A stretch of DNA of 64,000 nucleotides from Elephas maximus indicus (GCF_024166365.1 NC_064834.1:71688001-71752000); one strand, 5' to 3'. Counted from the first letter of the stretch, positions 9,313-21,378 are shown. The notes: a model not told the origin generated them from the letters alone. A program made the numbers and translations.

Positions 9313-10436
9313 AATGTTAAGACCCTCAAGACTCAGCTGGGCTTTCTAAATAAGGACTCGACAATCAGCTGAAATAAACTTCCTTCTCTGAAAGCTGCCT
9401 CCCCAAACTATTGCCCTGGTAACTGGGAGGCCCTAAGCCCCAGAGGTGCATCCACCGTACCCTTAAGGAACTTTTCTAAAACGACAGACCTTCTAAAGAA
9501 TTCTCCAGGGTTTCATGTGTGCAACAGTTGAAACTTAGTTGTGTTGTTTTATTTTCTTTCCCTGAAAACACATGTGTCCTTTTGTTTCACGGTCTCACTT
9601 GGCACCAAGTACCCAGTTCGTTTGCCCATCAGATTAGCTCGAATTACATGCTTTTACTGCTCCTACAAGCTAATGCAAGAGCCTGACAATTAACTGCGGG
9701 CTGGCTTAAGCCCTAAATGGAACTAATGTCTGCCCCCACCAAATGCTTCTGGACCCCCTTTCTTCTTCTTCTTCTTCTGTAAATTGCTGTTTTTTTAGGC
9801 TGTCTTCCAGAAGTTGAGCCCCAAAAGAAGTTGAAACTATAAGCCTCCTAGATTCCATTCACGATTATTTGTGAGTCCTTGCCACTTGCGCTGCCTCTGA
9901 AAGCTAGCAAAATGCACAATATTGTCCTTGCAACGAAAGACGGAATTGCCACTCCTAATGTAACATCCTTCAAGTTCATACGATAGCAGGAGTGAGAGAA
10001 AAGTCATCGATGTCCCTGCCTTCCCGTTGGTATTTATGTGTCAAGACAAAGGAAGACATCATATCATCTGTGCTATCGCTGAATTGAAGAGCTAATTCAT
10101 TTCTAAAGAAAACAAAGTCTGTTTGGCACTCAAGTTGAAAATATCAGGAATGTTCAAAGATTCTAAAATGATGACAGAGGACAGGTTTGTTCTGGCTGGT
10201 TACATTTTTGCAAACTTCAGAAAGGGGGAAAGATGAATGGATAGCAAGCAAGAATCCTTCTCTGGGCCCCCATGGAAAAGTAGCATAATATCGGTATTAC
10301 ATTACCTTTCATTTCCATCAGCACTGAGATGCACTTTGTCAGTCCCTGAGAGGGACCATCAGATAAAACGCTACCAAGTTCCTGTGGAATGTGCTGCGCT
10401 CCTGGCACCTGCACAGAATGAGCAAGAGTGAACGAA
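9313..10436. other. Unique-looking DNA, no gene
   Basis: About 1.1 kb without a recognisable repeat, apart from a short (TTC)n at 9762-9779. The part 9480-9740 has the even base composition often seen in non-repetitive sequence. No coding signal was seen. Confidence 0.4.
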
Positions 10437-10581
10437 ACCCAAACACCAAACCCATTGCCGATGAGTCAAGTTCAACTCATAGCAACCCTATAGGACAGAG
10501 CAGAAATAAACTGGTGAATTCGACCTGCCCACCTTTTGGTTAGCAGCCAAATGCTTAGCTACTACGCCACCAGGGCCCCAC
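10437..10581 (-). mobile_element. AfroSINE, short type
   Basis: Minus strand: tail CATTGCCGATGAGTCAAGTT, body CAACCCTATAGGACAGAGCA, head CCTTTTGGTTAGCAGCCAAA and CTACGCCACCAGGGCCCC. Part of the middle body (CCCCATAGGGTTTCCAAGGA region) is missing. Confidence 0.88.
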
Positions 10582-11619
10582 TAAACGGAGCCCATTCTGC
10601 TTTTGCGGGTGGGCAGGAGGGGTTCAGAATGCATCTATGTGACTCTTCAGAATAGGTAAAGAGAGAGATCACATTCTCCTACTGCTATCACAAAGGAACC
10701 AAGGGAGGCTCTCAAGTATAGGAATTGGAAGTGGAATGAATACAAGATCCTGAACTTCTGGTGTGCCTGACTCTGAAGCCACTTCTTTGGGAATAATTTT
10801 GATGAAACAAGTCGCATCCATTACTTCACCTGGGAGTCAGACGCTTAATCTGACATCCTTAATAGTCAAATTAGACCATCATTTCCTTCCACGCAACTTT
10901 TATTCTTGACCGCATCGAGCTGGATGGATGGTGAATTGTTGGGCTATACAGAAGTCAAAAGAGGTCCATCTGGTACCTGAAAAGTATCCATTACTCACTC
11001 ATTTTAGTTGAAACATATCTGGAGGTGTGGTTCCTAGCTTCTGGAGACATCGGAGTCCACATGCCCAGGAAGGAAGGTCTGTGTTCTTATAATCATCCTG
11101 TTTCCTCCATGTATGTGGGACTGTTTTCACATAGGTGCATATGATGTCAAAAGGATAACATACAAATTCATTTCAAAGTGCTTCTCAATTTACAGTAGTT
11201 TTTTTGTCATGCATTTCCTCAATATAAAACACTAAATATACAATCACAGCCTGTAAGAACCTGCAAAAATATTTAAGATGATAATATAGATTCGACATTA
11301 TAATGTAGATTTGTCGTGCTTGGAATCACCGAACTAGACCATCAATTTCATTTATTGTCTGAAGTCACTTTCAAATCCCCATCAATATCCTTTGGAGGGT
11401 CTGAAAAACAAAACCTCAAATGCTACAACCTTAGTTTTCCTATTCCACATATTAGTAGCAATAAATAATAATGATGGCACAGTAACGATGACGATTTGCC
11501 CAGTGTCAAGGAGGCCCTGAGGTTCTTCCTCTCCAGTTCGCCTCCTACTTTCTCATATAGACTTCTGTTTGTCGTTTGGATAAGATCAAGCTCACCTTGG
11601 CGTAAGTGATAAGTAAGAA
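10582..11619. other. Unassigned DNA
   Basis: No gene, no named repeat. Short open frames only. Confidence 0.4.
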
Positions 11620-11745
11620 GGCAGGCTTTGGAGTCAGAATCTGTAGGTGTAAATCCCACCTCTACTTCTCATATAGCCTTAGAAAATTCACTTGCTCTCT
11701 CTCAGCCTCAGGATTCTCATCTGAAAAATGAGTCCCAAAAAGTTC
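11620..11745 (+). mobile_element. MIR SINE
   Basis: GGCTTTGGAGTCAGAATCTG, TAAATCCCACCTCTACTTCT, then CTCTCTCAGCCTCAGGATTC and TCATCTGAAAAATGAG follow the MIR consensus from the tRNA-related head through the conserved core. Confidence 0.88.
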
Positions 11746-13774
11746 CTTCTAGTGAGATGGGCCAAGGAAGACCACAGCCCCAAGCCCAGCCACGTGTTAG
11801 CATCCATACTGGCTGGTTTTCTTCCTGTAATTCCAATTAGTCAATTATTCAGTTAACTGTACGCTCTTCACAGATCATATCTGAAGCATCTTCTCCAAGC
11901 CAGGCAAGGACCCAGAACCCTGCTCTGAAGCTAGCCCTTCCAAAAACTCCCCCCATTTAAAATCTTGTTTTTCTTTGCATCTTCCACGTTGTCAAGCTTA
12001 GATGCAGATTTGTTCACAATACAATGCTTTAGGATTCTGGATCTTTACTTATAAGCCCATCCCCCTCCTGCTCAGGTATAGAATAGGCCCCCAAGTTACC
12101 TGTAAAGACAGGGTTAATCAAAACCCGCATGTGTGCAGGCACAGACACACACACCTATCCAGGTACACATTAGCGACCTGTCAGCAGGTAATTATCTTCC
12201 ATGCCTAGGGCTCTGAATTGCTGGGTGCCTTCCAGCTCTGTCCACCCTTCAGACTTCGTTTCCCGTCCTCCTTGCAGCTGTTTCTGACTGGGGGAGCCCC
12301 AGGGCAGCAGGCCCACTCGACTCAGCCCTTTCAGTCTTGCCTCTTCTTGTCCCTGTCAAGTTTTCTGCCCTGAGCTATACACTTTCCAGAGCAAACACAC
12401 TCCATGCTTTACAACATGGCCTAGGTCAGGAGCGGGAGCCACCTTCATATAAAGTCAGTCCAACCGTTGTCAGGTTAATTTGTATTTTATTGGCCAAGCT
12501 GTGCTTGTGCAGACACAGTGAGACTATTTTTACCCAGGCTGTCACTTCGCAGGTACCGTGTGGGTATGGCCGAGGTCTGTGTGGTGTCGCCCTATGCAGC
12601 GATTGAAGGAAAAACAGACAGGGGCTTGGTGAGCTCACTCGCCTATGGGAGCCACCGCCCCTCTTTTATCTGCTGTGTGTTGCCTGCCCCCCGTGGAGGA
12701 ATGCTCCTGGTGGCTTGGCTGTGGAGTAAAGGAGGAGATGTATGGGGCTGGGATTCCTGGGAAGAGAGGGCCATTTCAACGTGCACTTCCTGAGGGGACA
12801 GTGGACTAAAAGCACGAGTTGGGGATGAGGGTTAAGTGGTTCTGCAGGGGGGCTCCTTGGGGTCTAGGGATGACTGTCCCACTGCTAGGCCAATTGGGGA
12901 GGTCTAGTCCCCTCCCCATTATTCTGCAGTCCCTCTGCATTTTCATGATGGTTTAATGCCTCCAAATTTGACCTTGTTATGGCCAAATTGTTCTCATTTG
13001 GCAATTCGGGGATAATGTGTAATTTCAAAGCCAGGGTGTGAGGGCATTGTAACTATTTTCTGATCCCATTTGGTACAATTCATTCAAAAACTTTGTGTGC
13101 CTGTATGACTCATTCTCTCCCTTCCCCTCTCATTCCCCAAATAACCAACCAAAAGGGCATTGTTCCCCCCCCCCAAGATTCTAGCATTCTTCCTTAAAAA
13201 GCTCAATGTGTGTTCAAGACAAATATACCCCTGTGGCTACTTGCAAGAGAAACAAACCCCAGCATGAAAATACCAAGACTTTCCCCTTTTCTTATGTAAA
13301 TAAATCTCCAGATGGCTCATTTGTAAGACTGTGTTTACTAATTCTTGTTTTCTTTCTAGACAATCTGTTCCCAGTAACCATCCTATCATTGAAACTGGAG
13401 GTAATGCTTACAATTTCATTTAATAAAAGTCTATCAGCAGTCTGGGTCCACAGGGGCAGAGTGTTGATGGTGCCAACGCCACACACACTCATAAAACCCT
13501 CAGGCAACACTCACAGTCCTTGTGCTATTGCTATGTGGTTGGACAGAATATATTTTTAGAGTCAGAAGAGAATAATTAATTTCAGACTCATTAAAACATC
13601 TGAGCTGGAAGAGGCCATTAGGACTCATCAATCCAGGAATCAAGTCCACCTCTGGCCAGTGCCCACAGCAGATAGCTCTAGTTATTCATGGCCTCCTTGG
13701 AGCTCAGAGGTGATGTCAGAAATGTTTTCAACACATCTCTCCAAGTCACTGTCAAGCAACCACAGTTGACACGT
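11746..13774. other. Unassigned DNA, about 2 kb
   Basis: No gene or transposon was recognised. A short open frame at 12337-12793 has no known domain. There is a C10-11 run near 13165. Part may be unique sequence, but I cannot tell unique DNA from decayed repeats by eye. Confidence 0.4.
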
Positions 13775-13925
13775 AAAATGACACATGTTTGCCATCTCTG
13801 AGCCTCTGATTTTACAGATGGAGAGACTGAGACTCAGAGAGAGAGAAAAATATTATTCAAAGTCCTACAGCTAGTTAAGAGCACTAGTTAGTAGCCTGGG
13901 AAATTCAAACAGAGCTCTGTGACAT
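13775..13925 (-). mobile_element. MIR SINE
   Basis: TTTTACAGATGGAGAGACTG, AGACTCAGAGAGAGAG, CAAAGTCCTACAGCTAGTTA and GGAAATTCAAACAGAGCTCT are the reverse complement of the MIR core and head. Confidence 0.82.
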
Positions 13926-13968
13926 TCAATGGGGAAAAATCTACATCTCCATTTTTCACAGTCTTTCT

Positions 13969-14215
13969 AACTGTAATTTAAAAGGAACCCTGGTTGAGCA
14001 ATGGTCAGGCGCTTGGCTGCTAACAAAAAAGTCAGCAGTTCAATACCACTGGCTGCTCCTCAGTAGAAAAGACCTGGTGACCTGCTCCCATAAAGATTAA
14101 AAAATACATATATATTTACAGCCTAGGAAACCCTACTGGGCAATTCTACTCTGTCATGTAGGGTCGCTATGAGTCGGAATCGACACAAGGGCACAAAACA
14201 ACAAACTATAATTTA
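13969..14215 (+). mobile_element. AfroSINE with 12-bp target duplication
   Basis: SINE 13981-14203, flanked by AACTGTAATTTA (13969-13980) and AACTATAATTTA (14204-14215), one mismatch. Head GGAACCCTGGTTGAGCAATG, tail GGGTCGCTATGAGTCGGAAT. An extra AT-rich segment (AAAAAATACATATATATT) at about 14098 interrupts the body. Confidence 0.9.
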
Positions 14216-14625
14216 GCATTTCCTTCATTTGTGAATGAAAGTGACATACCACAGTAATATTAGCATATCTGACTTTATCTCCAATAGCAATCACAGATGT
14301 TTTCATGAAACATTCAGTTATTACAGATTTCTTAAAATATCACTTATACTCATTACTGATTCTAAGTTATGGTAGGTATTAAACCTCAGCTAGGTCTTGC
14401 CATTTAATGAATTAAGAAGCACATATATTACTACATTACAAATATGTTTTCTTAATATTTTGAAAACTACATTTTAATATATCTGGCTTCCTATGTAATA
14501 CCGTATATTTTGTTTTATGCTCTTAAAAGGCATTGTTCTAAGAAGAGATCCATAAACTTTATCAGGATGCCAAATAAGGGTCATGGCATACACACACACA
14601 CAAACACACAAGATTAAAAACCCCT

Positions 14626-14801
14626 GGTTAAGAGAAGGGGCCCTGGTGGCACAGCGTTTAAGAGCTTGGCTGCTAACCAAAAGGTCAGCAGTTTGAATCC
14701 ACCAGGCGCTCCTTGGAAACCCTCTGCGGCAGTTCTACTCTGTCCTATAGGGTCGCTATGAGTCAGAATTGACTCAACAACAATGGATTTGGTTAAGAGA
14801 A
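14626..14801 (+). mobile_element. AfroSINE with 11-bp target duplication
   Basis: SINE 14637-14790, flanked by GGTTAAGAGAA at 14626-14636 and 14791-14801. Head GCCCTGGTGGCACAGCGTTT, B box AGTTTGAATCC, tail TCGCTATGAGTCAGAATTGA. A short (CA)n at 14589-14610 lies just upstream. Confidence 0.92.
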
Positions 14802-16100
14802 AGGTCACATCTCAAACACAAGTATCCTAAATTCTTATCCTTGTGTTCTCCCCATTAAAATAAGGAGCTCACCATGAGAGCCCTACCATCTTGGTCTGAC
14901 CCAACATTTACCTCCACATCAATTAAAAAAAGAGTTTTAGTTAAAAAAAAAAAAGTTATTCATCCTCATTGCAGAGAATAAGAGAAATAACAGAGATATA
15001 TAAAGTAAGAATTACAAGTTTCCAAGCCCCACTCTCCCAAGATAAATATTGTTAACAGTTTGATATACATACACTCATTATTTAGTAAAGATGGGATCAA
15101 ATGGTCCCTGCTATGGTACAGCTGGGTTTTTTCACTTAACAAAGTAAAAGGATGAAGAATAATACTGTGGCCATCTCGCCTTTATATAGATCTCCCCCTT
15201 CTTTTCAGTGGCTGCAGGATATCCAACATATGAACGTACTCCATTTCATTTTACAAGCCCCAATAAAAAAGATTCATAACCCAAAGTTTTCTTGACAAAA
15301 GTTAACAAAGGAAGAGTTATCATTTGAACCTGAGAAGGTAGAAATTCAGCTTTAAAGGCTGCTCTGGTGCTCCTGTGCAATACCATCTATGGTGATGGAA
15401 CCTATGGCAAGAGAGGTCACGGCCATGATAAGCCACGGGACGCAACTCTCTGGACGGAGGAAGGGCAACTTCCATGGGGAGGGCTGGTCACCTAAACAGA
15501 TGGGGCTATTCCTGGAGCTCAAGCCTCTGCAGAAGGGTTGGAGCAGAGAGAGGGGAGGCCCAGTCACCCCACCCCAGACTGGGGACCCCTGGGTGAGAGT
15601 GGCCCAGTCTAGAGCATAAACCAGGCTCTGGGCCCTACATGGTCTTAGGGACACAGCTGTGGGCATGACCTCATCTATTTCATGGGTTGACAATGAAGTT
15701 CCCCCCGACTCTAGAGCCCAGCTTACTTGGACACCCACCCTTAACTCCTTCCCCTGATCCTATTCCTCCTCCATGACCTTGCATGATCCTTCCACAAACC
15801 CCTTCTACTACATTGTCACAACTGACCTGGAACCAGCCCACCTTGAAATCTGCAGGTTTGGGGAACTCCCATCATCACTGCTCTTGCTGTGGATGAAGGG
15901 AGAAGGGGGAAACTCTTCAGTCATCATCAGTGAAAACACGGCCTGGCTAACATTGCGGTGTTGAACACTACGGTTAAAATAAAACCAGGGAACTCAGGGA
16001 AAGCCAGTTTAAAATGAGAGACTTCAAATAAAGGAGGAAGACAGGTTCTCAGGAAGTGAAGTCACGAGGCGGCAGGCAGGTGACTGTGATGCACAGAGAA
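14802..16100. other. Unassigned DNA, more GC-rich after 15350
   Basis: 14802-15340 is AT-rich with A runs; 15350-15750 is GC-richer, with open frames on both strands (15352-15738 minus, 15389-15619 plus). Neither translation shows a domain I recognise, and I see no convincing exon structure, so I do not call a gene. Confidence 0.4.
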
Positions 16101-16109
16101 AGCAGCTCT

Positions 16110-16246
16110 CAGTTCTCGTGGTGGCCTCAGCTGCAGTGGGCACTGGCTGGGAGTTGGGGCGAAGTGTCCACTCTGCCCAGGTTCCCTGGGGCTTAGGAAG
16201 TCACCCCACTGGGCCTTCATTTCCCCAGCCGTGAAATTAAGGTTTG
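16110..16246 (+). mobile_element. Probable MIR fragment
   Basis: The segment CACTGGGCCTTCATTTCCCC then AGCCGTGAAATTAAGG resembles MIR (…GCCTCAGTTTCCTCATCTGTAAAATGGGG). Only this right part is convincing. Confidence 0.4.
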
Positions 16247-16851
16247 GGCATAAAAACACTTTCGTCTGAAGCCCATTCCTCTGGCCCTTGTCATTTGTCA
16301 CCAACTGGCCCCAGAACCCAGGTGAAATAAGACCGAAGACGGCCTCCCTGCCTGATTCCTCAGCCTGAACCATCTTTTTTCTCCTTTGGGCTGCTATATT
16401 TCTCAAAATTGGACTGTTGCATCCTCCTCATTCGTAAATCAGGGTAAGAATGTCCTTTTAGCTTCTCAGTATGCTTTTTCCCTCCTGTCACATCTTGCTG
16501 TCTCCATTCTGCTTTGGGTTTCAGCAATTGTAAATTCCCTGGCATAGAGTAAGCCCTCCTAGCAGAACCAGTGTGGCTCCGGACTGTTCTATCCCCATTC
16601 GGCACAGGGAAGAAGACAAAGCTGGTCTTGTTCCCAGCCAGATAGGCTGCAGGTTTAGGACACAGGGACTTCAAATCTTTCCACGATTTTGTTTTGGCAC
16701 CAGTACGTCTGTGTTTAATTCTGTGTCTCCTGCCAGACTTAGGAAGCCGAAGGGATAATATCAGCGTGTGGAGAGATGGAGCACACAGCATGCCATCGAC
16801 GGGGTCGCCAGGGGTCGCCATCTTATTCTGCTCAGGGCTGGGGGATCACTC

Positions 16852-18790
16852 GAGCACACCCAGACACACACTCATAAGGACACACTCTTGTACATATGGA
16901 TACACAAACATAGACTCACTCACACTCAACCACTCACACACACTCATCCGCTCACACACACACTCATCTACTCACACACACTCATCCGCTCACATACACC
17001 CATCCACTCACACATGCACTCATCCACTCACACATGCACTCATCCACTGACACACGCACTCATCCACTCACACACGCACTCATCCACTCACACACACTCA
17101 TCCACTCATACACACACTCATCCACTCACGCAGTCATCTGCTCACACACACTCATCCGCTCACACTCATCCACTCACACACACACTCATCCGCTCACACT
17201 CATCCACTCACACACACACTCATCCGCTCACACACACACTCATCCACTCACACACACACTCATCCACTCACACACACTCATCCGCTCACATACTCATCCA
17301 CTCACACACTCATCCACACACGCACTCATCCGCTCACACACGCACTCATCCGCTCACACACACTCATCCACACACACACTCATCCGCTCACACCCATTCA
17401 TCCGCTCACACCCACTCATCTGCTCACACCCACTCATCCGCTCACACCCACACATCCACTCTCACACACTCATCCACACACACACTCATCCACTCACACA
17501 CACTCATCCGCTCACACCCACACATCCGTTCACACACGCACTCATCCGCTGACACATGCACTCATCCACTCACACACACTCATCCGCTCACACTCATCCA
17601 CTCACACACACACTCATCCGCTCACACACACCCATCCACTCACACACACACTCATCCACTCACACATGCACTCATCCGCTCACACACTCATCCGCTCACA
17701 CCCACTCATCCGCTCACACCCATTCATCCGCTCACACACACTCATCCACTCTCACACTCATCCACACACCCACTCATCCGCTCACACCCACACATCCACT
17801 CTCACACACTCATCCACACACACACTCATCCACTCACACACACTCATCCGCTCACACCCACACATCCGTTCACACACGCACTCATCCGCTGACACATGCA
17901 CTCATCCACTCACACACGCACTCATCCACTCACACACACTCATCCACTCATACACACACTCATCCACTCACGCACTCATCCGCTCACACACACTCATCCG
18001 CTCACACTCATCCACTCACACGCACACTCATCCGCTCACGCACACACTCATCCGCTCACATACTCATCCACTCCCATACACACTCATCTGCTCACACACA
18101 CCCATCCACTCACACACACACCCATCCACTCACACACACACTCATCCACTCACGCACGCACTCATCCACTCACACACGCACTCATCCACTCACACACTCA
18201 CCCACACACGCACTCATCCGCTCACACACACTCATCCACACACACACTCATCCGCTCACACCCACACATCCGCTCACACCCACTCATCCGCTCACACCCA
18301 CACATCCACTCACACCCACTCATCTGCTCACACCCACTCATCCGCTCACACCCACACATCCACTCTCACACACTCATCCACACACACACTCATCCACTCA
18401 CACACACTCATCCGCTCACACCCACTCATCCGCTCACATACACTCATCCGCTCACACCCACTCATCCGCTCACACCCACACATCCGCTCACCCACACTCA
18501 TCCGCTCACACACTCATCCGCTCACACCCACACATCCGCTCACACACATTCATCCGCTCACACCCACTCATCCGCTCACACCCACACATCCGCTCACCCA
18601 CACTCATCCGCTCACACACTCATCCGCTCACACCCACACATCCGCTCACCCACACTCATCCGCTCACACACTCATCCATTCACACACACACTCATCCATT
18701 CACACACGCACTCATCCATTCACACACACACTCACCCATTTACACACATACTCATCCACAGAAATGCACACACTCACACTCATCCACTCA
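16852..18790 (+). repeat. Minisatellite, core CATCC[G/A]CTCACAC, about 1.9 kb
   Basis: Units of mostly 16-20 bp consist of a constant CATCC[G/A]CTCA core and a CA-rich spacer of variable length (for example CACACACACTCATCCACTCA). The plus strand is nearly free of G apart from the variable core position. Core variants are CATCCGCTCA, CATCCACTCA and CATCTGCTCA, the parent and the two products expected from CpG deamination. A 153-bp block at 17425-17577 recurs exactly at 17765-17917, and 117 bp at 17405-17521 recurs at 18309-18425. Forward frames are open for hundreds of codons simply because the unit has no stop; the stops within it come from a CTCA-to-CTGA variant. Confidence 0.96.
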
Positions 18791-19545
18791 CACACACATA
18801 CTCGCATTCATACATGCATACACACACTCAACATTTGCCCATGCACACAGACACACGTGCGCATATAAGACAAACACTGACACATCCTCACAAACACAGT
18901 CACACTCACACATAAAGACACAATCTCACACTCATGCATGGACACAGACACATATACTCACACCCAAATACACACACATACGGGCACACAACTGCACACG
19001 CTGATACATATTCACACATAATCACGCAAGCACACAGATACACACAGACATCCACCCATGTGGAGACACATGCTCACAGCTACACAGAGACACACATCTG
19101 CATACACTGATACAGTCACACACTCACACTCAACTACACATACATGCTCACCTATGTACACACACACATGCATAGACTAATACACTCTCATAGACACACA
19201 GTCACACTCACACACACAGACACGCAATCACAAACTCACCAGTGCAGAGACATCCCGCTGCATACACAGAACCATTCACATATACAGATGCCCACGTGTG
19301 CACACTGACATACATATTTCCAGAAACACACACCCTCGCACCCAACCACTCACACACTCATCCACATACAGTCAGAGACACACTCAACATGCAGGCACAC
19401 ATGTGCACTAACATACACACTCACAGACACAGAGCCTCACACACACACAGACACATTCACCCACCGCAAACACAGAGGCACAACTCAATATGCAGACACA
19501 CTTGCACAAACTGACACACACTCGCACACACACAGACAGGAAAAG
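18791..19545 (+). repeat. Degenerate CA-rich simple sequence
   Basis: Continues from the minisatellite as irregular CACACA, CACTCACA, ACACAGACACA and GCACACA motifs with no fixed unit and no CATCCGCTCA core. It fades into ordinary sequence at AGACAGGAAAAGAAAG. Confidence 0.93.
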
Positions 19546-20345
19546 AAAGAAGTAGGGGCCCTGTGCTGTGCACAGCAAGAGGGCAGTAATATCCCAGGGT
19601 AGAGAAAGACCCCTACCCTCCAGACCTGAGAAAACAGCTCTGATCACAAGGCCTCTCCAGGAGGGCCCATTAGAAAGTTCAACCAATTAAGCAGACAGTT
19701 TCCATGGACACGTTCACTTTTCTCAGCTCTGAAGTTGAGCAGTGCCTCTGTCCTGGCACAAGCGCTGGTCATCTGTGGCAAACTGAGGGGCCACTAATCT
19801 CTTCAGATTACTCTCCACAGATAACCAAGTCTCCTTAAAGAGAGAGAGAAACATGGGCGTGAGATGGCATCACCTGACCTGCAGCACATGACAGCTGCCC
19901 AGATCCGATTAGCAAGGACCCCCAGGAAGGCTACTTCCCCAAATGTGAGGTCATCCTGAGGGCCTGCCCTGAGTCAGACATGCCCAGGCCCTAGGTGCCC
20001 CTCTGTGATCCAAAGACAGAATGCTTGTCCTTCTGGATCCTATATGCCCAAAGGAGGTGATTGTCAATCCAACAGTCACACAAGAGGATGTAAAAGGACA
20101 AGTGGGATAAGAGCTTCATTCCTGCACAGAGTAAGTTCAGATAACAACACCCTGCCTCATCCTACTGTGGGGAGGCTGGGCGTGAGGTGAGTGTGGACCA
20201 GAAGTATCTGCAGACAGCCTGGCCCACAACAGGGACTCCCTAAGTAAGCTTCGTTATTGTTGCTGCTGTTTTCTGGCCTCTGATACCAGGATCCTGGAGA
20301 GAAGGAGATTCAGACCATCTAAAAACTCATGCTCAACACATATGC
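19546..20345. other. Unassigned DNA between CA-rich and TG-rich blocks
   Basis: About 800 bp of non-simple sequence, moderately GC-rich. No gene is recognised. Confidence 0.4.
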
Positions 20346-20351
20346 CTACTT

Positions 20352-20617
20352 GGGGTGTGTGTGCACACGCATATGCATTCGTGTGTGTGTGCATACATGT
20401 CTGTGCATCTGTGTGTATGCACGTATGTGTTCATGTGCATGCATACGTGTGTGCATGTATCATGCCGGTATGTGTTCATGCATGCATATGTGTGCGTGCA
20501 CGCATGCATGTGACTGTGTTCATGTGTGTGTGTGTGCTTATGTGTGCACACATATGCCTTCGTGTGTTCACGCATGTGTGCGTTCATGTGTGTGCATGTG
20601 CATGTATGTGTTGAGGG
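20352..20617 (+). repeat. TG-rich alternating purine-pyrimidine tract
   Basis: About 265 bp of irregular GTGTGTGCA, GCATGCATACGTGTGTG and similar, largely strict purine-pyrimidine alternation. Open frames here (Cys/Val/Met-rich on plus, His/Thr-rich on minus) are by-products of the low complexity. Confidence 0.93.
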
Positions 20618-20829
20618 GGTGGGCAGTAGGAGAAAGGGATGGATAAATAAAGCCACCCCAGGTGTCCCACATGCTGATGACACAGGGCAGACCACCCCAC
20701 AGCCCCTATGCTTGGTTCTAAGTTTCTCCTGTTCCAGTATCTGCAAGCTCAGGACACACCAGTTGTTGAGCAGGAATGCTATCTTTCTTACTGAACAGGT
20801 CAAACAGAAGTTTCTCCCAGGGTCACTTT

Positions 20830-21345
20830 TTTTTTCCTTAATAAACATATTCTATTCGATGCCGTACAATCAAAATGGAATTCAAATGATCTCTTGCAAT
20901 GGTCATTTAAAACTTATTAATTGCTGTAAATTATTTTGACATCTAAGTGAAAAGTCCTCTGTAATGCTTTTAGAATCCCATTTTCATTAACGTTAATTAA
21001 AGGCCACTAACCGTTAAGTATTAATGACATCCAATTCCCAAAAAGTGGCTCCCAATGGACAGACTTCGGCTCTCAGCGAGTTATGAGACTCTGAGCAAAA
21101 CACAGGCCATAATGAGATTTTAACCATGGAAATGTAATCAGCAAGATGACGATAAAGAGAGGGCATCTCACAGGAAGATAATAGGTAGTTTCAATAATGA
21201 ATTTTATGATCATCATTAGCCTATGTCCAGAAGTCTGGGAGAATTATGGCTGTTTAGCAAAAGCGTTTCAAATCAAACAACTTTACGGGCACACTATATC
21301 ATTGTTTAGTGGCTCTATATGATTATCCTGTAAGTGTCAGACCCA
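20830..21345. other. AT-rich, repeat-free block; possible conserved non-coding element
   Basis: No transposon signature over about 500 bp. Several TAAT-core sites: ATTAATTG (20916-20923), TTAATTAA (20993-21000), ATTAATGA (21020-21027), the type bound by homeodomain proteins. No open frame of note. Conservation is a guess from texture. Confidence 0.3.
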
Positions 21346-21378
21346 GGGTACATGCTGGGGGCCAAGGGTCCCAGCAGG

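Noticed and set aside
15352..15738. Overlapping open frames on both strands in a GC-richer stretch
   Set aside because: No domain, no conserved start context and no splice structure; GC-rich DNA lengthens chance frames.
16360..16821. 153-residue minus-strand open frame, basic and Ser/Lys-rich
   Set aside because: The longest open frame outside repeats, but I see no domain, no codon-level evidence and no exon signals. The length is plausible by chance over 64 kb in six frames.
16852..18790. CRISPR-like appearance (repeated core with variable spacers)
   Set aside because: Spacers are themselves low-complexity CA repeats of variable length, units are only 16-20 bp, and the surrounding DNA is mammalian. 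It is a minisatellite.
16694..19004. Large plus-strand open frames (up to 482 residues) coding for His/Thr/Pro-rich repeats
   Set aside because: They are translations of the minisatellite in all three frames. No frame is preferred, there is no non-repeat domain, and openness follows from the unit lacking stop triplets.
20329..20848. Cys/Val- and His/Thr-rich frames in the TG tract
   Set aside because: Low-complexity translation of alternating TG/CA DNA on both strands.
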